A DNA stretch of 59,589 nucleotides, from positions 1-59,589 of the forward strand of contig DFYY01000033.1 of the NCBI GenBank assembly GCA_002383485.1, written 5' to 3'. Origin of the DNA: Bacteroidales bacterium UBA4070 (GTDB lineage: Bacteria > Bacteroidota > Bacteroidia > Bacteroidales > VadinHA17). Positions 25,874 through 33,972 of the stretch are shown here, in pieces. The notes under the pieces are model-generated. The model did no database searches. It was not told the origin of the DNA and saw only the letters and a program-made list of their open reading frames with translations. Position 1 is the stretch's first letter. Every line of letters starts with the position of its first letter. Both the position numbers and the translations under genes were made by a program.

Positions 25874-27730
25874 TCATTGAACGGGCTGTTTTACACTCTT
25901 CTTTCCGAACTGCGGATCAATCTTCAGCAGGGCAACCGCAATCAGCGGCACAACACTGCAGATCATCACCCACAGGAAGAAATGATTATACCCGAGCTGC
26001 TCCTGCAACCACCCGGCAAACATTCCCGGCAACATCATCCCCAGGGCCATGAAACCGGTGCAGATGGCATAATGCGCTGTCTTGTATTTTCCATCTGAGA
26101 AGTATATCATGTAAAGCATGTATGCGGTGAATCCGAAACCGTACCCAAACTGCTCCACAAACACACAGATGTTAATCACAAGCAGATTATCCGTCTGGGT
26201 GAAGCTAAGGTACAGAAAAGTTGCCGCCGTCAGAAGCATACTCAGGGTCATGGGCCACAGCCATTTCTTCAGACCTCCGGCAGCAGCCACAACCCCTCCG
26301 ATTATTCCTCCCAGGGTAAGGCCGATTATACCGATTGTTCCATAAACCAGACCGACCTCGCCGGTGGTCAGCCCGAGACCTCCCTTGTCAATGGGATCGA
26401 GCAGGAAGGGATTGATCAGCTTCAGCAACTGTGCCTCCGCGAAACGGTAGGTCAGCATGAAGAAGAGTGCCACCCCCACCTGCGGTTTCCTGAAGAAGGT
26501 CGTAAAGGTCTGCCCGAACTCACGCAGGACATCAGAAGGCTTAAGATCTTCACGGGGGGTGTCTGAATCCGGCCTTGGCAGAATGAACCTGTGCCAGAAA
26601 CTGAAAACGAAGAACAGCCCTGACAGAACAAAGAATGTGACGGCCCATGACATCGGAATATTTCCCGACAGCCCCTCATAACTGACTGAAGTGGAAGTGG
26701 TCAGCTTGGAGTCTGCCTGGAATACCATGTATGCCGGCTTATCCCAGTTGGATTCATTAAAGACCAGATGCCCCCCCTGTATGAGGGCAATGCTTTTATC
26801 TCCCTTTTTCAGGACGGTGTTCAGTACCACCTTCTCTCCGGGTTCGGGTGAGCCGGACAGCCTGACAGGAACCACTGCAACACTTCCTGTAACCGAAGCA
26901 ATGCTGCCTCTTTTCTCCCCGAAGTTATCCCTTATCCATACTCCGAGAGGCTCCGAAACCTTTGTCGCCCACCATCCTTTGCTCTTAATCTTTATCTCCT
27001 CAGGCTGCACAAATCCGTAACCAAGGTTTGATGTTCTGACAGAATCAAGAAGGATGCTCAGGCTGTCCCTGTCAACAGTCTGAGTGCTAATCTTCAGAGA
27101 ATCATGTTCAAGATAAAAGTACAGATCGCTCCTGCTCTCAGGTACCTCAGATATCCGTGGTATCTCAAGCACGGTTTTTGAGTAGCCTGGCGATGCTTCA
27201 ATGAAGATTGAAACAGGCTCACGTCCTGAAGAGCTCTCGAGAAATCCTGCAAGTATTACAAGCAGGCCCTGACCGGTAATGGTTGCAACCCGGTAAAAGG
27301 TGCTGCGGATACCTACATATTTTGCCTGCTTGTTTGTATCCAGGCCCAGCATGTAAAACCCGTCTGCCGCAATGTCATGTGTGGCTGAGCCAAAGGCCAG
27401 CAACCAGAAAAAGGCCAGCGTGATCTTGAAGAACAGCGACGCCGGAATTGTCAGTGCAATGCTCGCAAAGCCGAGTGCCATTACAAGCTGGGTAACCACT
27501 ATCCACCACCGCTTTGTTTTAAGCATGTCAACCAGCGGGCTCCAGAGAGGCTTGATGACCCATGGGAGGTAAAGCAGGCTGGTATACAGCGCGATGTCGG
27601 CATTCGAGATACCCATGCGCTTGTACATTATGACTGAGACGATGTTTACTGCAACATAGGGCAGTCCCTCAGCCAGGTAGAGTGACGGTATCCATGCCCA
27701 GGGCGATCGGTTTTTAGCTTGTGCTGTCAT
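25874..27730 (-). CDS. ampG: AmpG-type muropeptide permease (MFS) with large periplasmic insert
   Basis: A 618-residue MFS permease of the AmpG family. AmpG proteins import GlcNAc-anhydroMurNAc and its peptides by proton symport. Hallmarks are SLYLAEGLPYVAVNIVSVIMY (residues about 16-36), SPLVDMLKTKRWW and the FGSATHDIAADGF segment. Five helices precede residue 170 and seven or more follow residue 350. Between them lies a hydrophilic stretch of about 180 residues, predicted periplasmic, with beta-rich sequence. This makes it longer than E. coli AmpG (491). It is spaced 6 bp from the GH9 fusion gene and 9 bp from the dehydrogenase gene. Confidence 0.9.
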   Translation of the reverse strand: MTAQAKNRSPWAWIPSLYLAEGLPYVAVNIVSVIMYKRMGISNADIALYTSLLYLPWVIKPLWSPLVDMLKTKRWWIVVTQLVMALGFASIALTIPASLFFKITLAFFWLLAFGSATHDIAADGFYMLGLDTNKQAKYVGIRSTFYRVATITGQGLLVILAGFLESSSGREPVSIFIEASPGYSKTVLEIPRISEVPESRSDLYFYLEHDSLKISTQTVDRDSLSILLDSVRTSNLGYGFVQPEEIKIKSKGWWATKVSEPLGVWIRDNFGEKRGSIASVTGSVAVVPVRLSGSPEPGEKVVLNTVLKKGDKSIALIQGGHLVFNESNWDKPAYMVFQADSKLTTSTSVSYEGLSGNIPMSWAVTFFVLSGLFFVFSFWHRFILPRPDSDTPREDLKPSDVLREFGQTFTTFFRKPQVGVALFFMLTYRFAEAQLLKLINPFLLDPIDKGGLGLTTGEVGLVYGTIGIIGLTLGGIIGGVVAAAGGLKKWLWPMTLSMLLTAATFLYLSFTQTDNLLVINICVFVEQFGYGFGFTAYMLYMIYFSDGKYKTAHYAICTGFMALGMMLPGMFAGWLQEQLGYNHFFLWVMICSVVPLIAVALLKIDPQFGKKSVKQPVQ

Positions 27731-27736
27731 GCTGAT

Positions 27737-30208
27737 TTAGAATCTGCTGAAGGTGTATCCTTTATCTGTATAATAACTTATGATCTCTTCAAGCCTTGAC
27801 CAGAGCTTGTCAGTACGCTCCGGTTCGGTGCCCGGGTGAATGAGGATGATGGCCCCGTTCAGCCCGGCGGGCTCGCGCTCCTCAAATGATGCCAGCCGCT
27901 GAACAAGCAGATCCGATGACCTGTAATTGGCCATCTCCGGCGTGGTGTAGTCGGCATTGGTGCCTGTCCCCGGCGTGAAATTGACAAGTGCCAGGCCCAT
28001 TTCCCCGCTCCAGCGGCTGATGGCGCTGTTGTACCATTCATAAGGCGCCATGAACCACCTGGGCTCCTGTTTCTTCAGCCCGGCCTTACGCAAAGCGATG
28101 ATGTTGTTCTTCAGATCCTCGTTGAACTGCTCCTTCGTGACAAGAAGGGTGTCACGGTTCTCCCACGGGATATAAAGCAGGTGCCTGTCAGAGTGCGGCC
28201 CTGCATAATGCCCTCCGGCAATGATTCTCTTCACCACCGGCGCATAGTCCCGGTTCCGCAGAAAGTTCCCGGTAAGAAAGAACGAAGCTTTTATCTTTTT
28301 GTCATCCAATACTTTGAGAATATGATCGAATCCTTCGCCGTGCTCATCAGCAGAGAAGACCAGGTAAATATTCTTCAAGTCAGCTCCCTTCCGGATGACG
28401 GCGCCGAAAGTGTCACGCACATCACTCCCCGATGACGGGACATAAGCTCTCCCCTCCTTCTCAAGGGTCGACAGGTAGTAGCTCAGGCTTGCAGTTCCGT
28501 CAAGAGTGGGTTCATTTGTGCTGTAATCCCCGATGTCATCATGATAGACCGCCCTTCCTCCCTGGAATGCTGCATACGGATCAGGCCTGAGGAGGGTAAG
28601 TCCCTTGAGGCTCTCGTGGATCACCTTGTTTATAGGTCCGTCAACCAACCCTCCTGTGGTTGTTTTGCCGAGATAAACTGTTACCGCCGAGTGCGGGAGC
28701 ATCGGGTAATCACCACCCTGTGGCAGTCCGCAGATCATCGATGTGCCCCACGGATTGCACCCGAAGAGCCAGTCACGCATCGCCGCCTCCATGTAATCAA
28801 AACGGGTGTCTCCCGTGGCTTCGCTGTAAAGCCTGCACTGCGTCAGCGCTGCTGCCACGTAATTATTGGAGCACCATACAAAGGGTATCCTGACCTGAAA
28901 CACGTCGTTCTGATCCCTGGAGTAAAGCAGCTCCAACCCCTTCCTCATGAATTCATTGTACTTCGCTGAATAATCCGTTCCGGAGAGTCCCAGGCCGGCA
29001 TGACCCATGTTGACGAAGGGATAAAATTGGTAGTGCCTTGCAGTGTCCTTCTCAATCCACGGAGTGTGTGGCTCAAGAGTCCCCCAGTAGTCAGCCTGCT
29101 CAAGATAATATTTTTCACCGGTCAGTCTCCAGAGCTCCCACGCAGCAAGCTCCATGTCATCAACATAGTTATCCTCCTCATAGAAATAGGGCGAGACATT
29201 GCAGGCAGTCTGCGTGGCTCCGGGATCGGTATGGGCAAACCCGAAGGCGTCAGCTGCCCTGGCAGCCATCGTCTCAGCCATCAGCGGCTCGCTCTCTGCG
29301 AACAGCTTCGCCCCCATGGCAAAGACCGATGCAAACTTGCCCGCCGTGGAGGCTACCCCTTCTGTCCGGTTCTTGAACTTTGCAAGCCCCTGGGGCTTGC
29401 CGGTCACGAAATAGACGGGCCTGTAGGGACCCAGGCCGTAATCGGCCCTGTCGAGATTCGGCAGGCGAAACCCCTGGTGATCACGGTCATCAGCCACCTG
29501 GTTGTACATCACCCCGCTGTCGGGATTCATTTTCAGGAGCCACTCCAGACCCCATTTAACTTCGTCAAGGATGTCAGGGATGCCATTGCTCCCGGCGGCG
29601 CCGGCAGCATCATGGGTGTCGCCGAAGATCCCGGGCGACTTCTCATAGGCGAACATCATCTGGTATACCGAGTTCGCCGTGGTGGCTGTGTACCTGAGGT
29701 GATCGCTGGCGTCATGATACCCGCCGCGCACGTCAATGGGAGTGCCTGACAGGGTCGGATGATCCACTATCATCCCGTCATAACGGTGACAGGTGTCTGC
29801 CAGGAATGGATTATACCCGCAGCGTTGCTGCCTGATGTAGTTAAGTATGAAGTCAGCCGTGCCGTCATATACTCCTGCGCCTATCCGGAAAGTCTCCGAC
29901 CGTGTTGATCCGTAAATAATATAGTATCCTCCTGGCGCAGTCAGGCCGGAGAAGTCAAGCCGGGCAGCGGCAGCCATCCCCCATACGGCACCGTCATACA
30001 GCAGGGCTTCACCTTTGAAAACGGGCTTGTCCGTCAGGGCATCGAGGATGGTGAAACTCTTCGGGGCTCCCGGCTCCTGGGAGATCCAGACGGCAACCTT
30101 TACCGATCCGGGAAGGTAACCCAGCTGGTTGATTCTGATCCACGAGTCAGCCTGTGCGGATGCAATTGCGAACAGGGTCAGGAGAATTGTCAGTGCTGCT
30201 CTTTTCAT
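27737..30208 (-). CDS. GH9 glycosidase / polysaccharide deacetylase fusion
   Basis: An 823-residue exported fusion. The start at 30208 (MKRAALTILLTLFAIASAQA) lies one base beyond the SpoIID stop; the longer frame only overlaps SpoIID. Domains are a signal peptide, an Ig-like CelD_N domain (SWIRINQLGYLPGS...), a GH9 catalytic domain with the aspartate motif GGYHDASDHLRY and a late YVDDMELAAWELW region, and a C-terminal NodB-like domain (about 605-823) with an altered first motif FSADEHGEG and metal site HSDRH. GH9 includes cellulases but also exo-glucosaminidases. In this operon a peptidoglycan or other amino-sugar glycan with removable N-acetyl groups is a better guess than cellulose. Confidence 0.88.
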   Translation of the reverse strand: MKRAALTILLTLFAIASAQADSWIRINQLGYLPGSVKVAVWISQEPGAPKSFTILDALTDKPVFKGEALLYDGAVWGMAAAARLDFSGLTAPGGYYIIYGSTRSETFRIGAGVYDGTADFILNYIRQQRCGYNPFLADTCHRYDGMIVDHPTLSGTPIDVRGGYHDASDHLRYTATTANSVYQMMFAYEKSPGIFGDTHDAAGAAGSNGIPDILDEVKWGLEWLLKMNPDSGVMYNQVADDRDHQGFRLPNLDRADYGLGPYRPVYFVTGKPQGLAKFKNRTEGVASTAGKFASVFAMGAKLFAESEPLMAETMAARAADAFGFAHTDPGATQTACNVSPYFYEEDNYVDDMELAAWELWRLTGEKYYLEQADYWGTLEPHTPWIEKDTARHYQFYPFVNMGHAGLGLSGTDYSAKYNEFMRKGLELLYSRDQNDVFQVRIPFVWCSNNYVAAALTQCRLYSEATGDTRFDYMEAAMRDWLFGCNPWGTSMICGLPQGGDYPMLPHSAVTVYLGKTTTGGLVDGPINKVIHESLKGLTLLRPDPYAAFQGGRAVYHDDIGDYSTNEPTLDGTASLSYYLSTLEKEGRAYVPSSGSDVRDTFGAVIRKGADLKNIYLVFSADEHGEGFDHILKVLDDKKIKASFFLTGNFLRNRDYAPVVKRIIAGGHYAGPHSDRHLLYIPWENRDTLLVTKEQFNEDLKNNIIALRKAGLKKQEPRWFMAPYEWYNSAISRWSGEMGLALVNFTPGTGTNADYTTPEMANYRSSDLLVQRLASFEEREPAGLNGAIILIHPGTEPERTDKLWSRLEEIISYYTDKGYTFSRF

Positions 30209-30209
30209 A

Positions 30210-31547
30210 TCAGTACAGTTTGTTGATTTCCGCGTCAACGAAATAGTGAAACAGTATCTGCCTGTATGTATAGCCCCTGGCTCCCATGACTGCAGCACCG
30301 ATCTGGCAGAGACCCACACCGTGGCCCCATCCTGCCCCGTGCAGAACGAACAGGCCATGATCCTCAAACTTTTCAACCACGAAGGCAGAGCTGTAGAGGT
30401 GCGATTTCGAGAGAGCCTTCCTGATCTCAAGCTCCTTGCCGATTATCATGCTCTTTTTCTCACCGGTGATTTTCAGCCTTACGATACGGCCGGATGTACC
30501 GCGGGTAAGAGGCTCGAGTGAGGTGATCCGGCCGAAGTCAATACCGGTTCTCTCCCTGACAAGATCGCTCAGTTCATCCTGACTGTATGTCACCTTCCAC
30601 CTGAAGAAGTCATTTGTCTCCTGATCATAATTGTTGAGCACCTGTGACAGGATGTCCCTGTCAGTGGTATTGCAGAACGCCTCAGGCATGCCATATATCC
30701 ATTCAACGGCGTACTTCTCAACTGTAAGGTCAGTGTCCGGGGTAGCTGACCCGCTGGCGGCGTCAATTATCTTTTTCAGGTAGGGATGGTCAACAGGCTC
30801 CCACGTGTTGGCAAAAAGCTCGGTGGCGCCACCGCAGCACTTTGAATAACGTGCATCGCAGATGAAGTCACCATACATAAGCACCTCACCGGCCGTAGCG
30901 CGCACAGCATCCTCAACAGCCTTCGTAGAGGCCCTGGTGATGCCCTGATAGCGCTGGCAGTGGTCATCGGCGCATACATCGAAATCCCTGTGATCCTCCC
31001 GGTCATACCACCTGGTAATCTCCGTATCTGTCACGAAGCTGGTACGGTACTTTTCACCTGCATCGCTAAGCCGGAGCGTCTTGTCGATCTGCGCCAGCAA
31101 CCAGCTCCTGGAGATTACTGCATGGGCCCTGAGAAGCTCACCCGATGAGGTTGCGCTCATCTCCGACGAGATAACGCTCACCAGGTACTCCTCAACGGGA
31201 AGAATATTCACCGCGGTCACCTGACCGCCACGCAGGAGAAGCTTCAGGTTGCCCCTGAAGGTCTGATCCTCATTGCGCTGCCAGTGAAAATTAACCCCGA
31301 TTGTCACCGCGTGAAGGGTGAAGCTGCAACTGCCAAAAGCTGACGGGCTTAGAATTATCTCATCTCCCGGCCTGATAACTTCTTCATCGTTCTTCAGCAA
31401 CAGTCTGTCAATCTCAGCCACAGCCGTGTATCTGCCCGTGAGTTTTTTCCCGCTCTCAGCGACGACAAATTCTCCATGCAGGGTAAATGTCAGCCCGCTG
31501 CCGGAGATAATTCCAACGCTGATTTCGGGTTCTTGTTTACCGGTCAT
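30210..31547 (-). CDS. SpoIID/LytB-domain protein
   Basis: A 445-residue SpoIID/LytB-family protein. Spore-former SpoIID is a lytic transglycosylase acting on peptide-free glycan. The family core is visible: VEEYLVSVISSEMSATSSGELLRAHAVISRSW (about 117-150, catalytic-Glu region SEM), CQRYQGI, VRATAGEVLMYGDFICDARYSKCCGG, and the C-terminal HGAGWGHGVGLCQIGAAVMGARG. No signal peptide is apparent at the ATG used. That ATG overlaps the DUF4922 stop by ATGA, so the start is well fixed. It therefore lacks an obvious export route. The organism shows no sporulation genes in this window. Confidence 0.88.
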   Translation of the reverse strand: MTGKQEPEISVGIISGSGLTFTLHGEFVVAESGKKLTGRYTAVAEIDRLLLKNDEEVIRPGDEIILSPSAFGSCSFTLHAVTIGVNFHWQRNEDQTFRGNLKLLLRGGQVTAVNILPVEEYLVSVISSEMSATSSGELLRAHAVISRSWLLAQIDKTLRLSDAGEKYRTSFVTDTEITRWYDREDHRDFDVCADDHCQRYQGITRASTKAVEDAVRATAGEVLMYGDFICDARYSKCCGGATELFANTWEPVDHPYLKKIIDAASGSATPDTDLTVEKYAVEWIYGMPEAFCNTTDRDILSQVLNNYDQETNDFFRWKVTYSQDELSDLVRERTGIDFGRITSLEPLTRGTSGRIVRLKITGEKKSMIIGKELEIRKALSKSHLYSSAFVVEKFEDHGLFVLHGAGWGHGVGLCQIGAAVMGARGYTYRQILFHYFVDAEINKLY

Positions 31548-32482
31548 AATATCTCTTTTGTAAGGTTTGCCAGTTCCTCCTCATCCAGGCAAACTTCGCC
31601 CAGTATTGTCTGAATATCATCAGCAGTTATCTTCCGGAAATCCTCTTCTCTGGGAGTGATGAAAACACCTCCCAGGTCCACGGATGCAGGGCTGAGAAGT
31701 ATCCTTTCCCTGCCTTCGGCGAAGTAGCACGCCGGACGATGGACCCGGCGCGGTATAACATGCACGGTCCATTGACCGTCAGTGTGGTATGCCAGAATAT
31801 TCAGCATCGGCTCAGGGCGGTCAGGCTGCCTGAGGGCGAAGCGGTCATGGAACCTTTTGAAAACTTCCTCCAGCGCCCCGGGGCTTCTGCCCTTCAGGGT
31901 CATAATGCCGCGACCGTAGCCTCTCCAGAGCCACAGCTCCGTGCCACCGGATTCCGCCACCCGGATGCAGAGATCCAGGTTGTCCAGGTCCCTCTCAATC
32001 GGCAGGAATCCCCTGTTGCCCGCCTGGAAATGAAGATGGTCAGGCGCTGATGCACCACACTGCGGGCCGTTGTAAAAGACAACATACTCCGGCATAGCCC
32101 GAGCAAGTTCAAGCATGGTTCCCAGGTTGCCTTCAATGCGCTGGGGAGTATGGGCAAGGCTGACAACCGTAAGATGACGCCTGAATATCGGAAACGGATT
32201 TAAAAGTATTATATAATTCTCGCCAAACGGGATGCCGCGCTGCTCCGGTGGCCGGTTGTTGCCGCACAGGAAACAGGGCCTTGCCTCAATTGATTTTGAA
32301 TCGACCCTTGCTGCCGACGATATGATACGTCCTGGATTGAACTGAACGGAGATATCGTAGCCCGGAAAAGGCACAGCCCGGACCATCACGCTGTCAAGTT
32401 GCTGATAATTATCCCTGGCCAGCTTCCACTCCCTGAACTGACTATCGAAAAGCTCCCGTACCTTATATGAATAGTCCGTCAT
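31544..32482 (-). CDS. DUF4922 HIT-superfamily-like nucleotide-sugar/phosphorylase candidate
   Basis: A 312-residue DUF4922 protein without a signal peptide. It carries a zinc-ribbon-like CFLCGNNRPPEQRGI (residues about 71-85), NPFPIFRRHLTVVSL, and the histidine motif PDHLHFQAG with the preceding YNGPQCGASA, which resembles the HxHxQ active site of the HIT/GalT superfamily. Those enzymes move nucleotidyl or phosphate groups between nucleotides and sugar phosphates. Operon position between a glycosyltransferase and SpoIID is tightly spaced (10 bp and ATGA overlap). The family is recognisable; the reaction is unknown and only a sugar-phosphate role is suggested. Confidence 0.78.
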   Translation of the reverse strand: MTDYSYKVRELFDSQFREWKLARDNYQQLDSVMVRAVPFPGYDISVQFNPGRIISSAARVDSKSIEARPCFLCGNNRPPEQRGIPFGENYIILLNPFPIFRRHLTVVSLAHTPQRIEGNLGTMLELARAMPEYVVFYNGPQCGASAPDHLHFQAGNRGFLPIERDLDNLDLCIRVAESGGTELWLWRGYGRGIMTLKGRSPGALEEVFKRFHDRFALRQPDRPEPMLNILAYHTDGQWTVHVIPRRVHRPACYFAEGRERILLSPASVDLGGVFITPREEDFRKITADDIQTILGEVCLDEEELANLTKEIL

Positions 32483-32492
32483 CCCGGGCAGG

Positions 32493-33965
32493 TTATTCGA
32501 TTCCTTTGTTCATCCTGATCCTCGCCAGTAACTCTATCGTCCTTATCCTGTCCTTGTAGAGATTATGGGCATTGGCCTTAACCACGTCAAGAACCGCATC
32601 GGAGTTCTCATCCCACCGGCGGCACAGGTATAGTGGCTCATAGATGCGGCCTATCCTGTAACGGCGGCTTATGGCAAGCCCCACGGCATAATCCTCACCA
32701 TAGCTTACATTTGGCACCCTTATCTCCCGCAGCACCGGTGTGTAAAACGCCCTCGGGGCTCCGAGACCGTTGATCCTGAGGGCATTATTACGACCGTTAT
32801 CAGGAGTCCACTCCCTGTGATCAATCAGCCCGGGAGGGATCTCGTCAAGGTCGAAGTTGACCATCCTGTAGGAACCTACAACCATGGCGCACTGCTGTTC
32901 ATGGAATGCATCCACAACACGGGTGATCACACTGTCGTCAATATAAAGATCATCACTGTCAAGCTGAATGGCAAACCGGCCGCACTCCTTGCTGAAGATT
33001 GCCTCGTTCCAGCACCCCCCGATGCCAAGATCCTTCCTGTCAGGGATGATGTGAACCACCCTGCCGTCAGAAGCAAACGACCTGATAATATCAGTGGTAC
33101 CGTCAGTTGAATAGTTGTCAACGATGATCAGATTGAATTTATACTTTGTCTTTTGACTGAGGACTGAATTGATGGCATCTCCAATGGTTTTGACCCTGTT
33201 TCTCACCGGAATCACCACCGATGCGTCATACTTAAAAGCTCCCTCATCAAATTTCACATCATTGAACCGAGGGGCGAGCCAGCCGCCAATACTCCTGAGG
33301 TGATGGGTGCAGGCTCTCTCCATCTCCACCTGAACAGCCCGGTTGCGCGGATCAACATAATCAAACTGCTTCTCGCCCGTTTGGCGGGTGTCAGTCTCAA
33401 CCTCAGTATAAAGCAACTCCGGGATACGAACCACCGGATGGTTCTGTGATATCTTCAACCTGAGGTCATAAAGCCCGGCATAGGTGTAATCCTGGTCCAT
33501 ACGGGTGCAGGCATCACGGAAGGCATTCCCGTCATACAGTACCACTGATCCGAAGTTGAAGTCGTCACGCAGGCTCCCCTCCTGGTAATCAATCACCGGA
33601 TGCGGCGCCATCACATCATTCTTCTTCTCGAAATAGTCCGAATAGACTATCCCCGCGCCGGTATCAATACATACATGCATCATCCTCTCAATCGCATGTC
33701 TGCCCATATCGAGGGGAAAACCCTTGCTGTAGGTCATAATATGAGATGAGCCGGCAACTGCTGCCATCGTCTTAAGTGCATCGGTTGAGGCAAAACTGTC
33801 CGCAACGATCTGACCGGCACCGGCAATTTTGAAAGTCTCTTCATTTCCGGGAGGCACCACTACAAATACGCTGCTGACAAGGCCTGATTCCCTTAGTGAG
33901 GCAACCGTTGCTTTCACTGAGGAGATATCAGAAAAGGGCAGGAAACAGGTTACGGATCTCTCCAT
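32493..33965 (-). CDS. Family 2 glycosyltransferase with extra N-terminal GT-like domain
   Basis: A 490-residue cytoplasmic protein. The C-terminal half (about 245-400) is a classical GT2 domain: ASVVIPVRNRVKTIGDAINS, LIIVDNYSTDGTTDII, GCWNEAIFSKECGRFAIQLDSDDLYIDD with the metal-binding DSDD. The N-terminal half (about 1-220) resembles a second nucleotide-sugar transferase fold (FLPFSDISSVKATVASLRES..., YSDYFEKKND). No membrane helices. It lies 7 bp after the amidase-like gene and 10 bp before DUF4922. The acceptor cannot be inferred; its presence in a catabolic operon is odd. Confidence 0.82.
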   Translation of the reverse strand: MERSVTCFLPFSDISSVKATVASLRESGLVSSVFVVVPPGNEETFKIAGAGQIVADSFASTDALKTMAAVAGSSHIMTYSKGFPLDMGRHAIERMMHVCIDTGAGIVYSDYFEKKNDVMAPHPVIDYQEGSLRDDFNFGSVVLYDGNAFRDACTRMDQDYTYAGLYDLRLKISQNHPVVRIPELLYTEVETDTRQTGEKQFDYVDPRNRAVQVEMERACTHHLRSIGGWLAPRFNDVKFDEGAFKYDASVVIPVRNRVKTIGDAINSVLSQKTKYKFNLIIVDNYSTDGTTDIIRSFASDGRVVHIIPDRKDLGIGGCWNEAIFSKECGRFAIQLDSDDLYIDDSVITRVVDAFHEQQCAMVVGSYRMVNFDLDEIPPGLIDHREWTPDNGRNNALRINGLGAPRAFYTPVLREIRVPNVSYGEDYAVGLAISRRYRIGRIYEPLYLCRRWDENSDAVLDVVKANAHNLYKDRIRTIELLARIRMNKGIE

Positions 33966-33972
33966 ATCGAAT

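Noticed and set aside
27737..30208. Cellulase as the function of the GH9 protein
   Set aside because: Fusion to a NodB-like deacetylase and position between SpoIID and ampG make an N-acetylated substrate more likely; no cellulose-binding module seen.
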